Shown here one piece after another: positions 54,022 through 62,570 of a stretch of 64,000 nt of DNA. The DNA is from Chthoniobacteraceae bacterium (GTDB taxonomy: Bacteria; Verrucomicrobiota; Verrucomicrobiia; Chthoniobacterales; Chthoniobacteraceae): NCBI GenBank assembly GCA_947449735.1, contig CANFTB010000020.1:1-64000 (forward strand), in the 5' to 3' direction. Numbering within the stretch: position 1 is the stretch's first letter; each line of letters begins with the position of its first letter. The notes under the pieces are model-generated. The model was not told the origin of the DNA, did not search any database, and saw nothing but the letters and a program-made list of their open reading frames with translations. The position numbers and the translations under genes are program-made.

Positions 54022-56136
54022 CTAGCTGACCTGGGAAAGGTCCGTGGCGGGCGCGTTGAAAAGCAGCGAGCGGTACGCCTGGTGAGCTGGCTTTTCAAGA
54101 CGGGGGTCCTCTTCGATGACGACAAAGGCCGCGGCTCTGGCTTCCTGCATGAGCGCCGCGTCCTTGATCATGTTTCCTATTTTGATCGGCGGGAGCCCGC
54201 TCTGGGCGGTGCCTAGAAGGTCGCCGGGGCCGCGCATTTCCCAATCGGCCTCGGCGATGTCGAAGCCGTTCGAGGTCCGTTCAAGGACCTGAAGTTTTTC
54301 AACGGCCTCCTGGTCGGCGAGGTCGGTTAGAAGGATGCAGTAGCTTTTGTGGGAGCCACGGCCCACGCGACCGCGGAGTTGGTGAAGCTGCGCGAGGCCG
54401 AAGCGTTCTGCATTTTCAATGAGCATCAGGTTGGCGTTGGGAACGTCGATGCCGACCTCGATCACCGTGGTGGCGACCAGCGCCTTGGTGTGGCCAAGTC
54501 TGAACTGCTCCATGATGGAGTCCTTTTCCTCGGGCGGGATGCGGCCGTGCAGGAGGGCGCAGGACATGGGAGCCAGCAGTTGGCGCCATTTCTCGAACTC
54601 CGCCGCGGCCGCTTTCGCCTCTGTTTTCTCGGAAGCGTCGATGAGCGGATAGACGATGTAGGCCTGCCTGCCGGCCTCCAGCTGTTCGCGGATAAACTTA
54701 GCCGCTTCAGGGAGTTTGGCGGCGTCGCGCACGCCCGTGACGATCTTTCCGCGGCCCTTTGGAAGCTCGTCGAGCGTTGAGACGTCCAGGTCCCCGTAGA
54801 GGCTCATGGTGAGGGTGCGCGGAATGGGCGTGGCGGTCATCACGAGCATGTCCGGGGAGCGGCCCTGGGCGCGCAGGGTGGCGCGCTGAAGGACTCCGAA
54901 CTTGTGCTGTTCGTCGATGACGGCCAGGCCGAGGCGTTCGAACAGGTTTTGGCCGTGGAGCAGCGCGTGGGTGCCGACGAGGATCTCGGGTTGGTCGCTG
55001 GCCGGCGCGCTGGGGCGGTCGGGGCTGCCGCTGGCGACGGCTTGCTGCCAGCGGTCGTGGTCGAAGAGCGGAAGCGGGCCGGAGGCTTCGCGGCGGTTTC
55101 CGGTGCGCAAGCCGACGCGGAGGCCCAGGGGGCCGCAGAGGCGCTGGAATTGCAGGTAATGCTGTTCGGCGAGGATCTGGGTCGGAGCCATGAGGGCGGC
55201 CTGGAAGCCGGCTTCGACGGCGTAGAGCATGGCGGAGAGGGCGACCAGCGTTTTACCCGCGCCGACGTCTCCGTGCAGCAGGCGGTTCATGGGCCGCACG
55301 GAGGCCATGTCGGCGCGAATCTCGCCGATGCAGCGGAGCTGGGCGTCCGTGAGGGTGAAAGGGAGGCTGTCGAGGAGGCGTTGAAACAGCGAGGAGGAGG
55401 AGGCGTGGCAGAGGCCGGGTTCGGCCTGCTGTTGCGCCCGGCGCAGGGCGATGGCCAGCTGCATGGCGAAGAACTCTGTCAGAACGAGGTGTTTGCGTGC
55501 GGCGCCGAGGGCTTCGAAGGAGGCTGGGAAGTGGATTTGTTTTAGCGCGTCGAGGCGCGGAAGAGGGTCGAGCGAGGCGGGTAGCAGGGCGGGGATTTCC
55601 GCGGCGTCCAGATGGCGCAGGGCCTCCCAGATGAGGCCGCGGATGATGCGGGTCGAGAGGCCCTCCGTGGCCCTGTGGATGGGCGTGATGCGCTGGAGAT
55701 GCAGGGAGGTGTCGTTCTCGTCCTCAAGGACTTCGAACTCTGGTTGTTCGATGACGATGTTCCGTCCGCGCCGCTTGGGTTTGCCGAACACGACGAGGCG
55801 CATGCCCGTGGCGACGACCTTTTCGACCCAGAAAAGGTTGTACCATTTCACCGTCAGGACGCCCGAAAGGGCGTGCGGATGTTCCTCCGCCAGAGTGAGT
55901 TCAAACGAGCGTGAGCGCCCCCTGCGCAGGACGTTCGCCTTTTGAACAATGCCGCACACGCACACGGGTGTGTCGGATTCCGCCTGCGGAAAACGGTCGA
56001 ATTTCGAGCGGTCCTCCCAGCGTTTGGGAAAGTGGGAAACGAGATCCCCGAGGGATTCGATGCCCATTCGGGAGAGCTGGCGGACGCGCTGCGGGGCGAT
56101 CCACGGCAACTCTTTGAGCGGGGAGTCCCAGGGCAT
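54022..56136 (-). CDS. recG: ATP-dependent DNA helicase RecG
   Basis: 704 residues from ATG 56136 (MPWDSPLKELPWIAPQ); a 20-residue upstream extension is not conserved-looking. The N-terminal wedge/OB domain (about 60-150) is followed by helicase motifs I GDVGAGKT, Ia APTQILAEQHY, II DEQH (DEQHKFGV), III TATPIPRT and VI QLRGRVGRG. RecG remodels stalled replication forks and Holliday junctions. Ninety bp downstream of recA on the same strand. Confidence 0.96.
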   Translation of the reverse strand: MPWDSPLKELPWIAPQRVRQLSRMGIESLGDLVSHFPKRWEDRSKFDRFPQAESDTPVCVCGIVQKANVLRRGRSRSFELTLAEEHPHALSGVLTVKWYNLFWVEKVVATGMRLVVFGKPKRRGRNIVIEQPEFEVLEDENDTSLHLQRITPIHRATEGLSTRIIRGLIWEALRHLDAAEIPALLPASLDPLPRLDALKQIHFPASFEALGAARKHLVLTEFFAMQLAIALRRAQQQAEPGLCHASSSSLFQRLLDSLPFTLTDAQLRCIGEIRADMASVRPMNRLLHGDVGAGKTLVALSAMLYAVEAGFQAALMAPTQILAEQHYLQFQRLCGPLGLRVGLRTGNRREASGPLPLFDHDRWQQAVASGSPDRPSAPASDQPEILVGTHALLHGQNLFERLGLAVIDEQHKFGVLQRATLRAQGRSPDMLVMTATPIPRTLTMSLYGDLDVSTLDELPKGRGKIVTGVRDAAKLPEAAKFIREQLEAGRQAYIVYPLIDASEKTEAKAAAAEFEKWRQLLAPMSCALLHGRIPPEEKDSIMEQFRLGHTKALVATTVIEVGIDVPNANLMLIENAERFGLAQLHQLRGRVGRGSHKSYCILLTDLADQEAVEKLQVLERTSNGFDIAEADWEMRGPGDLLGTAQSGLPPIKIGNMIKDAALMQEARAAAFVVIEEDPRLEKPAHQAYRSLLFNAPATDLSQVS

Positions 56137-56226
56137 GGGGAGCGATGGAGCGGGCTGGAGGCGGCTTTGGTAAACCGCCCCCCGCAAAAAAGGCAAAGGC
56201 TGGCGGGAGGGCCCCGCCCGGCGGGA

Positions 56227-57267
56227 TTACTTGCCCGAAGGCTCGTCGAGCTTGGCTTTTACAGCGGCTTCGAGTTCTTCGTAGAGTTCGGTGTTGTTCT
56301 TGAGGACTTCCTTGGCGGCGTCCCGACCCTGCGCAAGCTGGGCGCCCTTGTATGAAAGCCAGGAGCCGCGCTTTTCAACAATGCCCTGTTCCAGGGCGAG
56401 GTCTAGTAGAGCGCCCGTGGAGGAAATCCCCTCGTTGTACATGATGTCGAATTCCGCTTCCGTGAAGGGAGGCGCGACCTTGTTTTTGACCATCTTCAAC
56501 TTGGTGCGGTTGCCGGTCACCGTTCCGTCGGCCTGCTTGATGGCGCCGATGCGGCGGATGTCGCAGCGCACGCTCGCGTAAAACTTCAGCGCCTTGCCGC
56601 CGGGGGTGGTTTCTGGATTGCCGAACATCACACCGATTTTTTCACGGATCTGGTTTGTGAAGATGACGACGGTGCTGGCCTTGGAGATGAGCGCGGTGAG
56701 CTTGCGCAGCGCGGCGCTCATGAGGCGGGCTTGCGCGCCGACGGTGGCATCCCCGATGTCGCCTTCCAGCTCGGCTTTTGTGACGAGAGCGGCCACGGAG
56801 TCCAGAACGATGACGTCCAGCGCGTTGGAACGCACGAGGGTTTCGCAGATGCGCAGCGCTTCTTCACCCGAAGACGGCTGGGAGACTAGCAGTTCGTCAA
56901 CCTTCACGCCGAGCTTCTTCGCGTAAGCGGGGTCGAGCGCGTGCTCCACGTCGATGAACCCGGCGAGACCGCCAAGCTTCTGGGCTTGGGCGATGACGGT
57001 GAGGGTCAGCGTGGTTTTTCCCGAAGATTCGGGCCCGAAGATTTCCACGATGCGTCCTTTTGGAAAGCCGCCGACGCCGAGGGCTCGGTCGATGAGAATG
57101 TTGCCGGTCGGAATGGATTCCACGTCCATTTGCTGCGCGGAACCGAGGCGCATGATGGCGCCGTCGCCGAAGTCCTTCTGGATTTGCTGCAGAGCAAGGT
57201 CGAGGTTTTTGTTACGGGCCGCGATGGCCTTGCTGTCGTCGGTGGAAGCGTCTGATTTCTGAGCCAT
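56227..57267 (-). CDS. recA: recombinase RecA
   Basis: 346 residues from ATG 57267 ([20 protein letters not shown]). DNA strand-exchange protein and SOS co-protease. Walker [11 protein letters not shown], Walker [13 protein letters not shown], the [16 protein letters not shown] signature and loop L2 [22 protein letters not shown] are all present. No E. coli-type LexA box (CTGT-N8-ACAG) is seen in the 143 bp before it. A hairpin terminator of the upstream porin gene at 57344-57387 isolates it, so its promoter should lie in 57268-57343. Confidence 0.98.
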   Translation of the reverse strand: MAQKSDASTDDSKAIAARNKNLDLALQQIQKDFGDGAIMRLGSAQQMDVESIPTGNILIDRALGVGGFPKGRIVEIFGPESSGKTTLTLTVIAQAQKLGGLAGFIDVEHALDPAYAKKLGVKVDELLVSQPSSGEEALRICETLVRSNALDVIVLDSVAALVTKAELEGDIGDATVGAQARLMSAALRKLTALISKASTVVIFTNQIREKIGVMFGNPETTPGGKALKFYASVRCDIRRIGAIKQADGTVTGNRTKLKMVKNKVAPPFTEAEFDIMYNEGISSTGALLDLALEQGIVEKRGSWLSYKGAQLAQGRDAAKEVLKNNTELYEELEAAVKAKLDEPSGK

Positions 57268-57343
57268 AAAAAGGTCTATGAAAACTACACCCGCCAGACG
57301 GAGTGCAAAGGGAGAAATGTGGCTAGGTGGAGATTCCGAAAGG

Positions 57344-57387
57344 AAAGAAAAAACAAAGGGCGGGCCGGCAAAAACCGGCACCGCCCT
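57344..57387 (-). terminator. Rho-independent terminator of the porin gene
   Basis: On the minus strand, a GC-rich stem of about 11 bp (one mismatch) with a loop of Ts lies at 57358-57387, followed by TTTGTTTTTT. It sits 24 bp after the porin stop and before recA. A textbook intrinsic terminator. Confidence 0.85.
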
Positions 57388-57410
57388 GTAGAGGATGACG
57401 TGAAGTATGG

Positions 57411-58691
57411 CTAGAAGGTGACTGTGGCGCGGATACCCAGCACCCAGGCGTTGTTGTTCACCGTGGTGCCGCCGGGATGGTTGATGTACTGGATGTCCGG
57501 CTGGATACGCAGGTAAGGAGTCACGGGGAGGGAGTAGGTGATTTCCGTGATATTTTCGCGGTCCTGATTGTTTGGGTTGGGGCTGAACTTGTTGTGGGCC
57601 CAGGCTAGGCCCAAGCTGTCGGAGGTCTTGGCCAGGCCCGTGTAAACGACGCCCACCTGCACGGTGTCGCTCATGATGCTGCTCCTTTCGGGTGCCATGG
57701 TGCCTTTTAGAAATGCGGCGATGCCTTCCTTGGATTCCTTGGACTTCTGCCAGAGCGTCTGGTCAATGACATAGTACGAGGAGGTGCTAGTGCGGTGTTC
57801 GACTCCGGGTGCGCCCGAGGTGTCGGCGAAGTCGTCCGTGTGCCGCAGGACGCCGAAACGGATAGCTCCAGGATAGGAGCCGCTAGTGCGTTGGTAGCCC
57901 ACTTCGCCGGTGTAAAGAGTGCCTTCGCTTTTTCGCAGGGCCCAGTCGGTGCCATGCCTTGCCCCGTGGGCGCGGGAACCGTCGGTAGGGTCGGCAAAGT
58001 CACTCGGCGACGGGTTGCCGTCGTAGACGCCCGCAAGAGCGTAGAGGCCTTCCAAGGGCTCCACTTTGAGTCGGATGCCGAGCGCACCGACAGGGTAGAT
58101 TCCCAGCGGCATGGGCGTGACCACGGGATTTGGCATACCAAAGGAGGCATTGATGAAAAGGGCCGCTGAGTCTGAGAGGCCGAATTCATCATCGACCCGC
58201 ATCTGGCCGACTTTGAGACCGACTTTGCCGTCGAGGAGCTTCTGTTCCAGCCAAAAGTCCACGAGCCGGGAGGTGTCGTAGGAGTCGATGTTGGAGAAGA
58301 TGGAAGCGTCGCCCACCTTTCCGTCGGAACCGCTGGTGCCGTGGGGATAGAGGCCGCTGATGCGGAATGTGGCGTCTTTCCATCCGGCGGCTTTCTCCAG
58401 ATTGACGTCGAGGGCGAGTTTGAGCAGGCCGTCAAACACCATGCTGCGTTTGATGCCGCCCTTTGGATTGCCAAAAGTTTCCGCAGTGTAGCCGCCTGTG
58501 AAGTCGAAGCCGCGTTCCTGAAGCGAGGAGCGGAGTCCGCCCCAGTCGCCCGTCAGACCCGAAAGCGCCCAAGTCTGGTTCTGTTCGGCAGCGTCCTTGC
58601 AGCAGGATTCCTCAGCGGCTAGCGGAAGGGCGAGCAGGGTCAGGCAGGCGAGGCCCAGCGGCAGGGCTTTGGATCGGCAAGGGGTGGTCAT
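57411..58691 (-). CDS. OprB-family carbohydrate-selective porin
   Basis: 426 residues from ATG 58691. Signal peptide ([17 protein letters not shown]), then a [32 protein letters not shown] start typical of OprB porins. The rest is a 16-strand-type beta barrel with aromatic-ended strands; it closes with [15 protein letters not shown], a C-terminal Phe as in outer-membrane barrels. OprB porins favour glucose and other sugars, though the selectivity here is untested. Single-gene unit: terminator after it and a non-coding gap before it. Confidence 0.9.
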   Translation of the reverse strand: MTTPCRSKALPLGLACLTLLALPLAAEESCCKDAAEQNQTWALSGLTGDWGGLRSSLQERGFDFTGGYTAETFGNPKGGIKRSMVFDGLLKLALDVNLEKAAGWKDATFRISGLYPHGTSGSDGKVGDASIFSNIDSYDTSRLVDFWLEQKLLDGKVGLKVGQMRVDDEFGLSDSAALFINASFGMPNPVVTPMPLGIYPVGALGIRLKVEPLEGLYALAGVYDGNPSPSDFADPTDGSRAHGARHGTDWALRKSEGTLYTGEVGYQRTSGSYPGAIRFGVLRHTDDFADTSGAPGVEHRTSTSSYYVIDQTLWQKSKESKEGIAAFLKGTMAPERSSIMSDTVQVGVVYTGLAKTSDSLGLAWAHNKFSPNPNNQDRENITEITYSLPVTPYLRIQPDIQYINHPGGTTVNNNAWVLGIRATVTF

Positions 58692-58759
58692 AGGTGAGGT
58701 GGTGTATGGCTGACGCAATGCGGACGAAGAGTGTTGAGAGCGGACGGGCGCCGGCAATC

Positions 58760-58789
58760 AAAAAAGCCCGCGACGTGGGTTTGCGAGGC
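58760..58789 (-). terminator. intrinsic terminator after the heptosyltransferase-like gene
   Basis: On the minus strand a 6-bp GC stem with one bulged base, an 11-nt loop, and then TTTTTT (58760-58765). It lies 78 bp beyond the glycosyltransferase stop, so it can end that transcript. Confidence 0.65.
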
Positions 58790-58820
58790 GGTGCCGGGTT
58801 ACTGAACCCGAAAACAGAAG

Positions 58821-58913
58821 TTCTCGCGGAGACACGGAGCCGCGGAGGGGGATAAATAATTTTGATTTATTGGTTTATATGATTTTTCTCCGCGCCCTCC
58901 GCGGCCCCGCGTG
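58821..58913. repeat. imperfect inverted repeat with AT-rich centre
   Basis: Two GC-rich arms (about 58821-58847 and 58888-58913) are imperfect reverse complements of each other, with alternating CGGAG / CTCCG units. They flank a 40-bp AT-rich centre. The stop of the glycosyltransferase gene (58867) lies in the centre and the right arm is translated as its last residues. The form suggests a REP- or MITE-like intergenic element; no second copy is in the window. Confidence 0.6.
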
Positions 58914-59928
58914 CGATCCCTTCTTCTCTTGTGCTTCGGCGTTCGGGCTGAATCCGACTTAGGATCCACGCCGCGATTTCAGGCATGTTTTTTACAGGCT
59001 GCCGTTGTTCGGGATTTCCTCTTTGAAAAAGAAACCCGTCTTTCCACACGCAGGCCGTCGGCGGATAAGGCCCCACTTTCTGGGGGTCGCTCCAGGTGTG
59101 CAAGGCGAGTACCCGGTTGGAGAGGGCCGCGGCGATGTGCATCGGACCGCTGTCGACGCTGATTGTCCAGGAGGCGCGTTGCAGGATGGCGGTGAGTTCC
59201 AACAGCGTGGTGCGGTTCAACCAGTTGTCCACGTTCGGAAGCGGTCCCGGCGGCGTGTCCGAGCGTCCGACAAGGATGACTCGCGCGGGGGCGAGAGCGT
59301 CGCAAAGGAGCCGGAGATCGCCGAGCGAAAGTGATTTGCCGGCACCCCGTGAAAAAGGGTGGACTGCGATGAAGGGTGTGGAGGCATCGAACGCCTCGGG
59401 AAGCTTGGTCTCCGGAAATGGCCACTCCAGCTGTTCAGGAATGGGAACGCCGACGGCTTGTACGAGGCTGAGATAGCGGTCCACGGCGTGCGTGACGTGC
59501 GCCACGGGAGCGGCGGCATCGTAGAAAAGCGAGGCACCCTCGCGGGCGTCCGAAAGGCCGTAGAAGGCCTTCGGGGCGCAAAGCCGGCCGATGAGTGCCG
59601 AGCGCAGGAGGCATTGAAAATCGAGGACCCAATCTGCGCTGACCGTCTTTGCAAAGGAGCGCGCCCAGGAGAGCATGCGCAGCGGGCCGAGTGGTCCGCG
59701 AAATTGGCTGCGGGGGAACAGCGTAACTTTGTCTACCACGGGATTGCCGGTTAGGAAAGGCGACCACTCCGGGTTCACCAGCCATTGAACGCGGGTTGCC
59801 GGCCAGTGCCGTTTGAGAGCGGCGACCGCGGGGAGCGTGTGGATGACGTCGCCCAGGGAGCTGGGTTTGAGGACGAGGACCGAGGCGGGGGCCGCATCCT
59901 GGGTGAAGGGAAAGGGCTTGGGCTTCAA
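58867..59928 (-). CDS. glycosyltransferase family 9 (ADP-heptose:LPS heptosyltransferase-like)
   Basis: 353 residues. The N-terminal LKPSSLGDVIHTLPAVAALKRHWP is the GT9 hallmark. The C-terminal donor-binding domain has TISVDSGPMHIAAALSNRVLALH and SDPQKVGPYPP. Acts at the inner membrane on LPS core or another glycolipid. The last 15 or so residues (GAAEGAEKNHINQ) are encoded by a palindromic repeat and have no family character. The frame begins at ATG 59928. Heptose as donor is assumed from the family. Confidence 0.9.
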   Translation of the reverse strand: MKPKPFPFTQDAAPASVLVLKPSSLGDVIHTLPAVAALKRHWPATRVQWLVNPEWSPFLTGNPVVDKVTLFPRSQFRGPLGPLRMLSWARSFAKTVSADWVLDFQCLLRSALIGRLCAPKAFYGLSDAREGASLFYDAAAPVAHVTHAVDRYLSLVQAVGVPIPEQLEWPFPETKLPEAFDASTPFIAVHPFSRGAGKSLSLGDLRLLCDALAPARVILVGRSDTPPGPLPNVDNWLNRTTLLELTAILQRASWTISVDSGPMHIAAALSNRVLALHTWSDPQKVGPYPPTACVWKDGFLFQRGNPEQRQPVKNMPEIAAWILSRIQPERRSTREEGIARGAAEGAEKNHINQ

Positions 59929-60047
59929 AGGATTAGAGCCGGTGTGTTGGCGTCTGGTAAGAGCCCGCTTGTTTGCGAAAAGCGAGAGCCGAGGACTGTC
60001 TGCCGGCGAGCTTTATTGGGAAAGGCGCCGGACGGAGGGTCTGCGGG

Positions 60048-60770
60048 TCAGCGGCCTTCGGAGAGGCGGGAGGCGAGGCGTTCAGGCAGGCCCGCTGCGA
60101 TGATCTTGGACTGCGTGGTGGCGATGTCGTATTCGAGCCTGCGCCATTCCACCTTTTGTTCGGCGGGAGTGTAGAGCACGTACGAGGCGCGCCAGTCTTG
60201 GTCGCGGGGCTGGCCGACAGAGCCGACGTTCACGAAATATTTTTTTCCCGGCTCGATGGTGAGCGTAGTCGGAGGAACTTCTGTGACGCGCAGGTCGCGC
60301 ACGAAAGCTCGGGGGACGTGCGTGTGACCGTAGAAGCAGAGCTGGGTGTGCTGGTAGCTGAAGCTCGCGGAGGCGTCCAAGTCCGAGATGATGTAGCCCC
60401 AGCTGGCGGGCGAATCGAGGGTGGCGTGGACGATGGTGAAGTTTCGGACGAGGCGCGAAAACTTGAGGGAGCGCAGCCAGTCTTTTTGCTCCTGCGTCAG
60501 CTTGTCGCGCGTCCACTGGATGGCTTGCGCAGCCAGCGGGTTAAAGTAAGTGAGGTCACTCGGCTCGGAGGATTGCTCGTCGTGATTACCTTTGACGACA
60601 GGACATTGCAGGGCGCGTACGATCTCCAGGCAGGCGGACGGGTCTGCGTTGTAACCAACGATGTCTCCCAGGCACACGAAGTCTGTGGCTCCGTTGGCGC
60701 GCGCATCTTCAAGCACGGTTTGAAGCGCTTCGAGATTTGCATGAATGTCGCCGAATATTGCGTAACGCAT
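60048..60770 (-). CDS. calcineurin-like metallophosphoesterase (YfcE/MJ0936 type)
   Basis: 240 residues from ATG 60770 (MRYAIFGDIHANLEAL); an in-frame start 111 bp upstream would add a Thr/Pro/Ala-rich stretch and is less likely. Metal-binding motifs: GDIHAN, GDIVGY, GNHDE, VHATLD and GHTHVP. It probably cleaves a phosphodiester, but the substrate is unknown. Same strand as the glycosyltransferase (119 bp before it) and 122 bp after the TPR-like gene, whose stop is at 60893. Confidence 0.88.
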   Translation of the reverse strand: MRYAIFGDIHANLEALQTVLEDARANGATDFVCLGDIVGYNADPSACLEIVRALQCPVVKGNHDEQSSEPSDLTYFNPLAAQAIQWTRDKLTQEQKDWLRSLKFSRLVRNFTIVHATLDSPASWGYIISDLDASASFSYQHTQLCFYGHTHVPRAFVRDLRVTEVPPTTLTIEPGKKYFVNVGSVGQPRDQDWRASYVLYTPAEQKVEWRRLEYDIATTQSKIIAAGLPERLASRLSEGR

Positions 60771-60892
60771 GGAGGTGGACTTAGGGGAGGTGCCGGCCGT
60801 TGCGGGTGGCGGTGCAGTTGCTTCCGTAGTGTCTGTGGACGCGGGCTGCGGACCGTTCGCCTCAAAAAAGCCGAAGGACAAATGTACGCCCG

Positions 60893-61675
60893 TTATTCTG
60901 GTGTAACAGCCAATTTTTTCTCCAACAGGTCCATCAGCCGCAAAAGCGTGGGCAGTCTTTGCGGCTCGCCTTCATCGAAGAGCGCCTTCAGCGCCTTGTA
61001 GGCGTCCCCCTCGCGGCCCGGAATTCTGGCGAGTTCGTAGGCGCTGAAACGGCGCAGATAAGACATGGCGCCCGGCAGTTGTGCCGCCTTAAGATAGGCT
61101 TCGTGAGCCTGAAGGTGGGCGTAAAGGCGTCGGCTGTATAGGTCTCCGAGTCGCTCCCAGAGCCGCGAGCTGTCCGGGTTGAACGCGATCCCGTCCTTGA
61201 GAAAAGTTTCGCCGACGTGGATGAACTGCAGCTCCGCTTTGCGGCGCAGCGCCGGGCTGGGTTGCTTGTCGTCGTCGATGCGCATGGCGGTGGCGGCGTC
61301 GTAGGCCATGTGGGCCTGTGCCATTTCCCAGAACAAAACGGCGCGAGGCTGGAGGCGCGTAGCGGTATGCATAAGCAACTGCATGCGTGACCACTCTGTG
61401 CGTTCAAAGGCGGTGCCCGCCTTGATCCAAAGCAGGTCCGCCATCAGGGCTCGAAACCCACTGAGAGCGGCGACGAAGCCGCCTTGGCCCAGCTGCGTGC
61501 GGGCGTCTACCGACAGCGAAGCGAGTTGAAAACCGGCGCCGCGCTGCGTCTTAAGGAGGGCCTGCTCCGCGGGCGTTTTTAACCAACCGAAGGCCGCGAG
61601 CAACAGGACGGGAAGAAGCCTTTGAAGGACGGTTCCAAGGCGGCTTTGCTTCTGCAACAAGGCGTTCGGGCTCAT
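60893..61675 (-). CDS. uncharacterised membrane-anchored TPR-like protein
   Basis: 260 residues, no named family recognised. One N-terminal hydrophobic segment (about 17-31, LQRLLPVLLLAAFGWL) is followed by an all-helical domain with TPR-like spacing (for example WEMAQAHMAYDAATAM, LWERLGDLYSRRLYAHLQAHEAYLKAA). The N-terminal part has GGFVAALSGFRALMADLLWIKAGTAFER, a conserved-looking hydrophobic patch. It is 8 bp downstream of the ABC-2 permease gene, so it is probably a periplasm-facing partner of that transporter. Confidence 0.7.
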   Translation of the reverse strand: MSPNALLQKQSRLGTVLQRLLPVLLLAAFGWLKTPAEQALLKTQRGAGFQLASLSVDARTQLGQGGFVAALSGFRALMADLLWIKAGTAFERTEWSRMQLLMHTATRLQPRAVLFWEMAQAHMAYDAATAMRIDDDKQPSPALRRKAELQFIHVGETFLKDGIAFNPDSSRLWERLGDLYSRRLYAHLQAHEAYLKAAQLPGAMSYLRRFSAYELARIPGREGDAYKALKALFDEGEPQRLPTLLRLMDLLEKKLAVTPE

Positions 61676-61683
61676 GGTTTAGC

Positions 61684-62565
61684 TTAAATCTCCCTGGCGG
61701 AGAAAAAGACCTGCGCGAGGAGGAAGTAGACCGCGATGTAGAGCACTCCGAAACCGGTGGTTTGCCAGAAAAGCAAGGCCGGCAGCGCGGTGCCCACGGC
61801 AATTTCGTCCACTACGTTGAACAGTTGCAGGTCTGGAAAAACCAGGGCGACAAATCCTGCGAGGACGCGGAGCGCGGCCGTCGAATCGGCGCCGGACATC
61901 CATGCTTCGCGGGCGATGCCCTGCACGTGTCCGATGAGATAAATCACGACGGAGGTGAGCAGAGTAAAGACGGTGGATGAGGCGAGTGTGGAGAGCAGGA
62001 GGGTGAGGGTGGAACAGAGGAGCGCCTTGAGCAGGATGAGAAGGATTCCGGGGATGAGGTTCGCCTGGAAAGCGGCCGCCCGGACGGCGGCAATGTCTGC
62101 CGCAAGACGATCCGGAGGAGAGGATTGCATGACGGACGCGATTTCCTGCTGTTCGCGCAGGCCGAGCACGCCGGCGAACACTACGCTCATCAGCGCGACT
62201 GCGATCACCAGGAGCAGGAACACGCCGGAGAGTTTGCCGAGGAGGTATTCAAAGCGGGAGACCGGTTTGGCGAGAATCGTGTAAAGCGTGCGGTCTTCCT
62301 TGTCCTTTGGGAGGAGGCCGGCCGTGCAGAGAAGGCCGAGGAGCCAGCTGAAGATGCTCATGGCTCCGAGGCCGATGTCTTTGAGAACTTGCAGCGGGTT
62401 TTGGAAGCTGAAATTGACGGTAAAAATGGAGCTTCCGATGACGAGGAGGGCGAACAGCAGCAGGAAGTAAAACACCTTAAGGCGGATCAGTTCCAAAAGG
62501 GTGTTGTGAGCCAGGGCGGCAACACGTCGCGCGGAGAACCAGGAATGAGCGGGCTGAGGATGCAT
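61684..62565 (-). CDS. ABC-2 type transporter permease
   Basis: 293 residues with about six hydrophobic helices. A pair of large segments at about 29-51 and 77-97 is separated by short loops, and the ABC-2/GldF-like SKPVSRFEYLLGKLSGVF-type loop reads AKPVSRFEYLLGKLSG. It forms the membrane part of the transporter encoded with the ATPase 5 bp upstream. The exported substrate is unknown. ABC-2 systems of this kind move polysaccharides, lipids or proteins, or drive gliding. Confidence 0.86.
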   Translation of the reverse strand: MHPQPAHSWFSARRVAALAHNTLLELIRLKVFYFLLLFALLVIGSSIFTVNFSFQNPLQVLKDIGLGAMSIFSWLLGLLCTAGLLPKDKEDRTLYTILAKPVSRFEYLLGKLSGVFLLLVIAVALMSVVFAGVLGLREQQEIASVMQSSPPDRLAADIAAVRAAAFQANLIPGILLILLKALLCSTLTLLLSTLASSTVFTLLTSVVIYLIGHVQGIAREAWMSGADSTAALRVLAGFVALVFPDLQLFNVVDEIAVGTALPALLFWQTTGFGVLYIAVYFLLAQVFFSAREI

Positions 62566-62570
62566 CGCGG

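Noticed and set aside
53398..54216. 272-codon plus-strand frame across the start of alaS and the end of recG
   Set aside because: It is antisense to two certain genes and shows no domain.
57268..57343. LexA/SOS box before recA
   Set aside because: No CTGT-N8-ACAG or similar dyad is visible; many phyla use other LexA motifs, so no call is made.
59973..61001. 342-codon plus-strand frame across the metallophosphoesterase and the TPR-like gene
   Set aside because: It overlaps a gene with complete phosphoesterase motifs, and its own translation is low-complexity Gly/Arg/Val.
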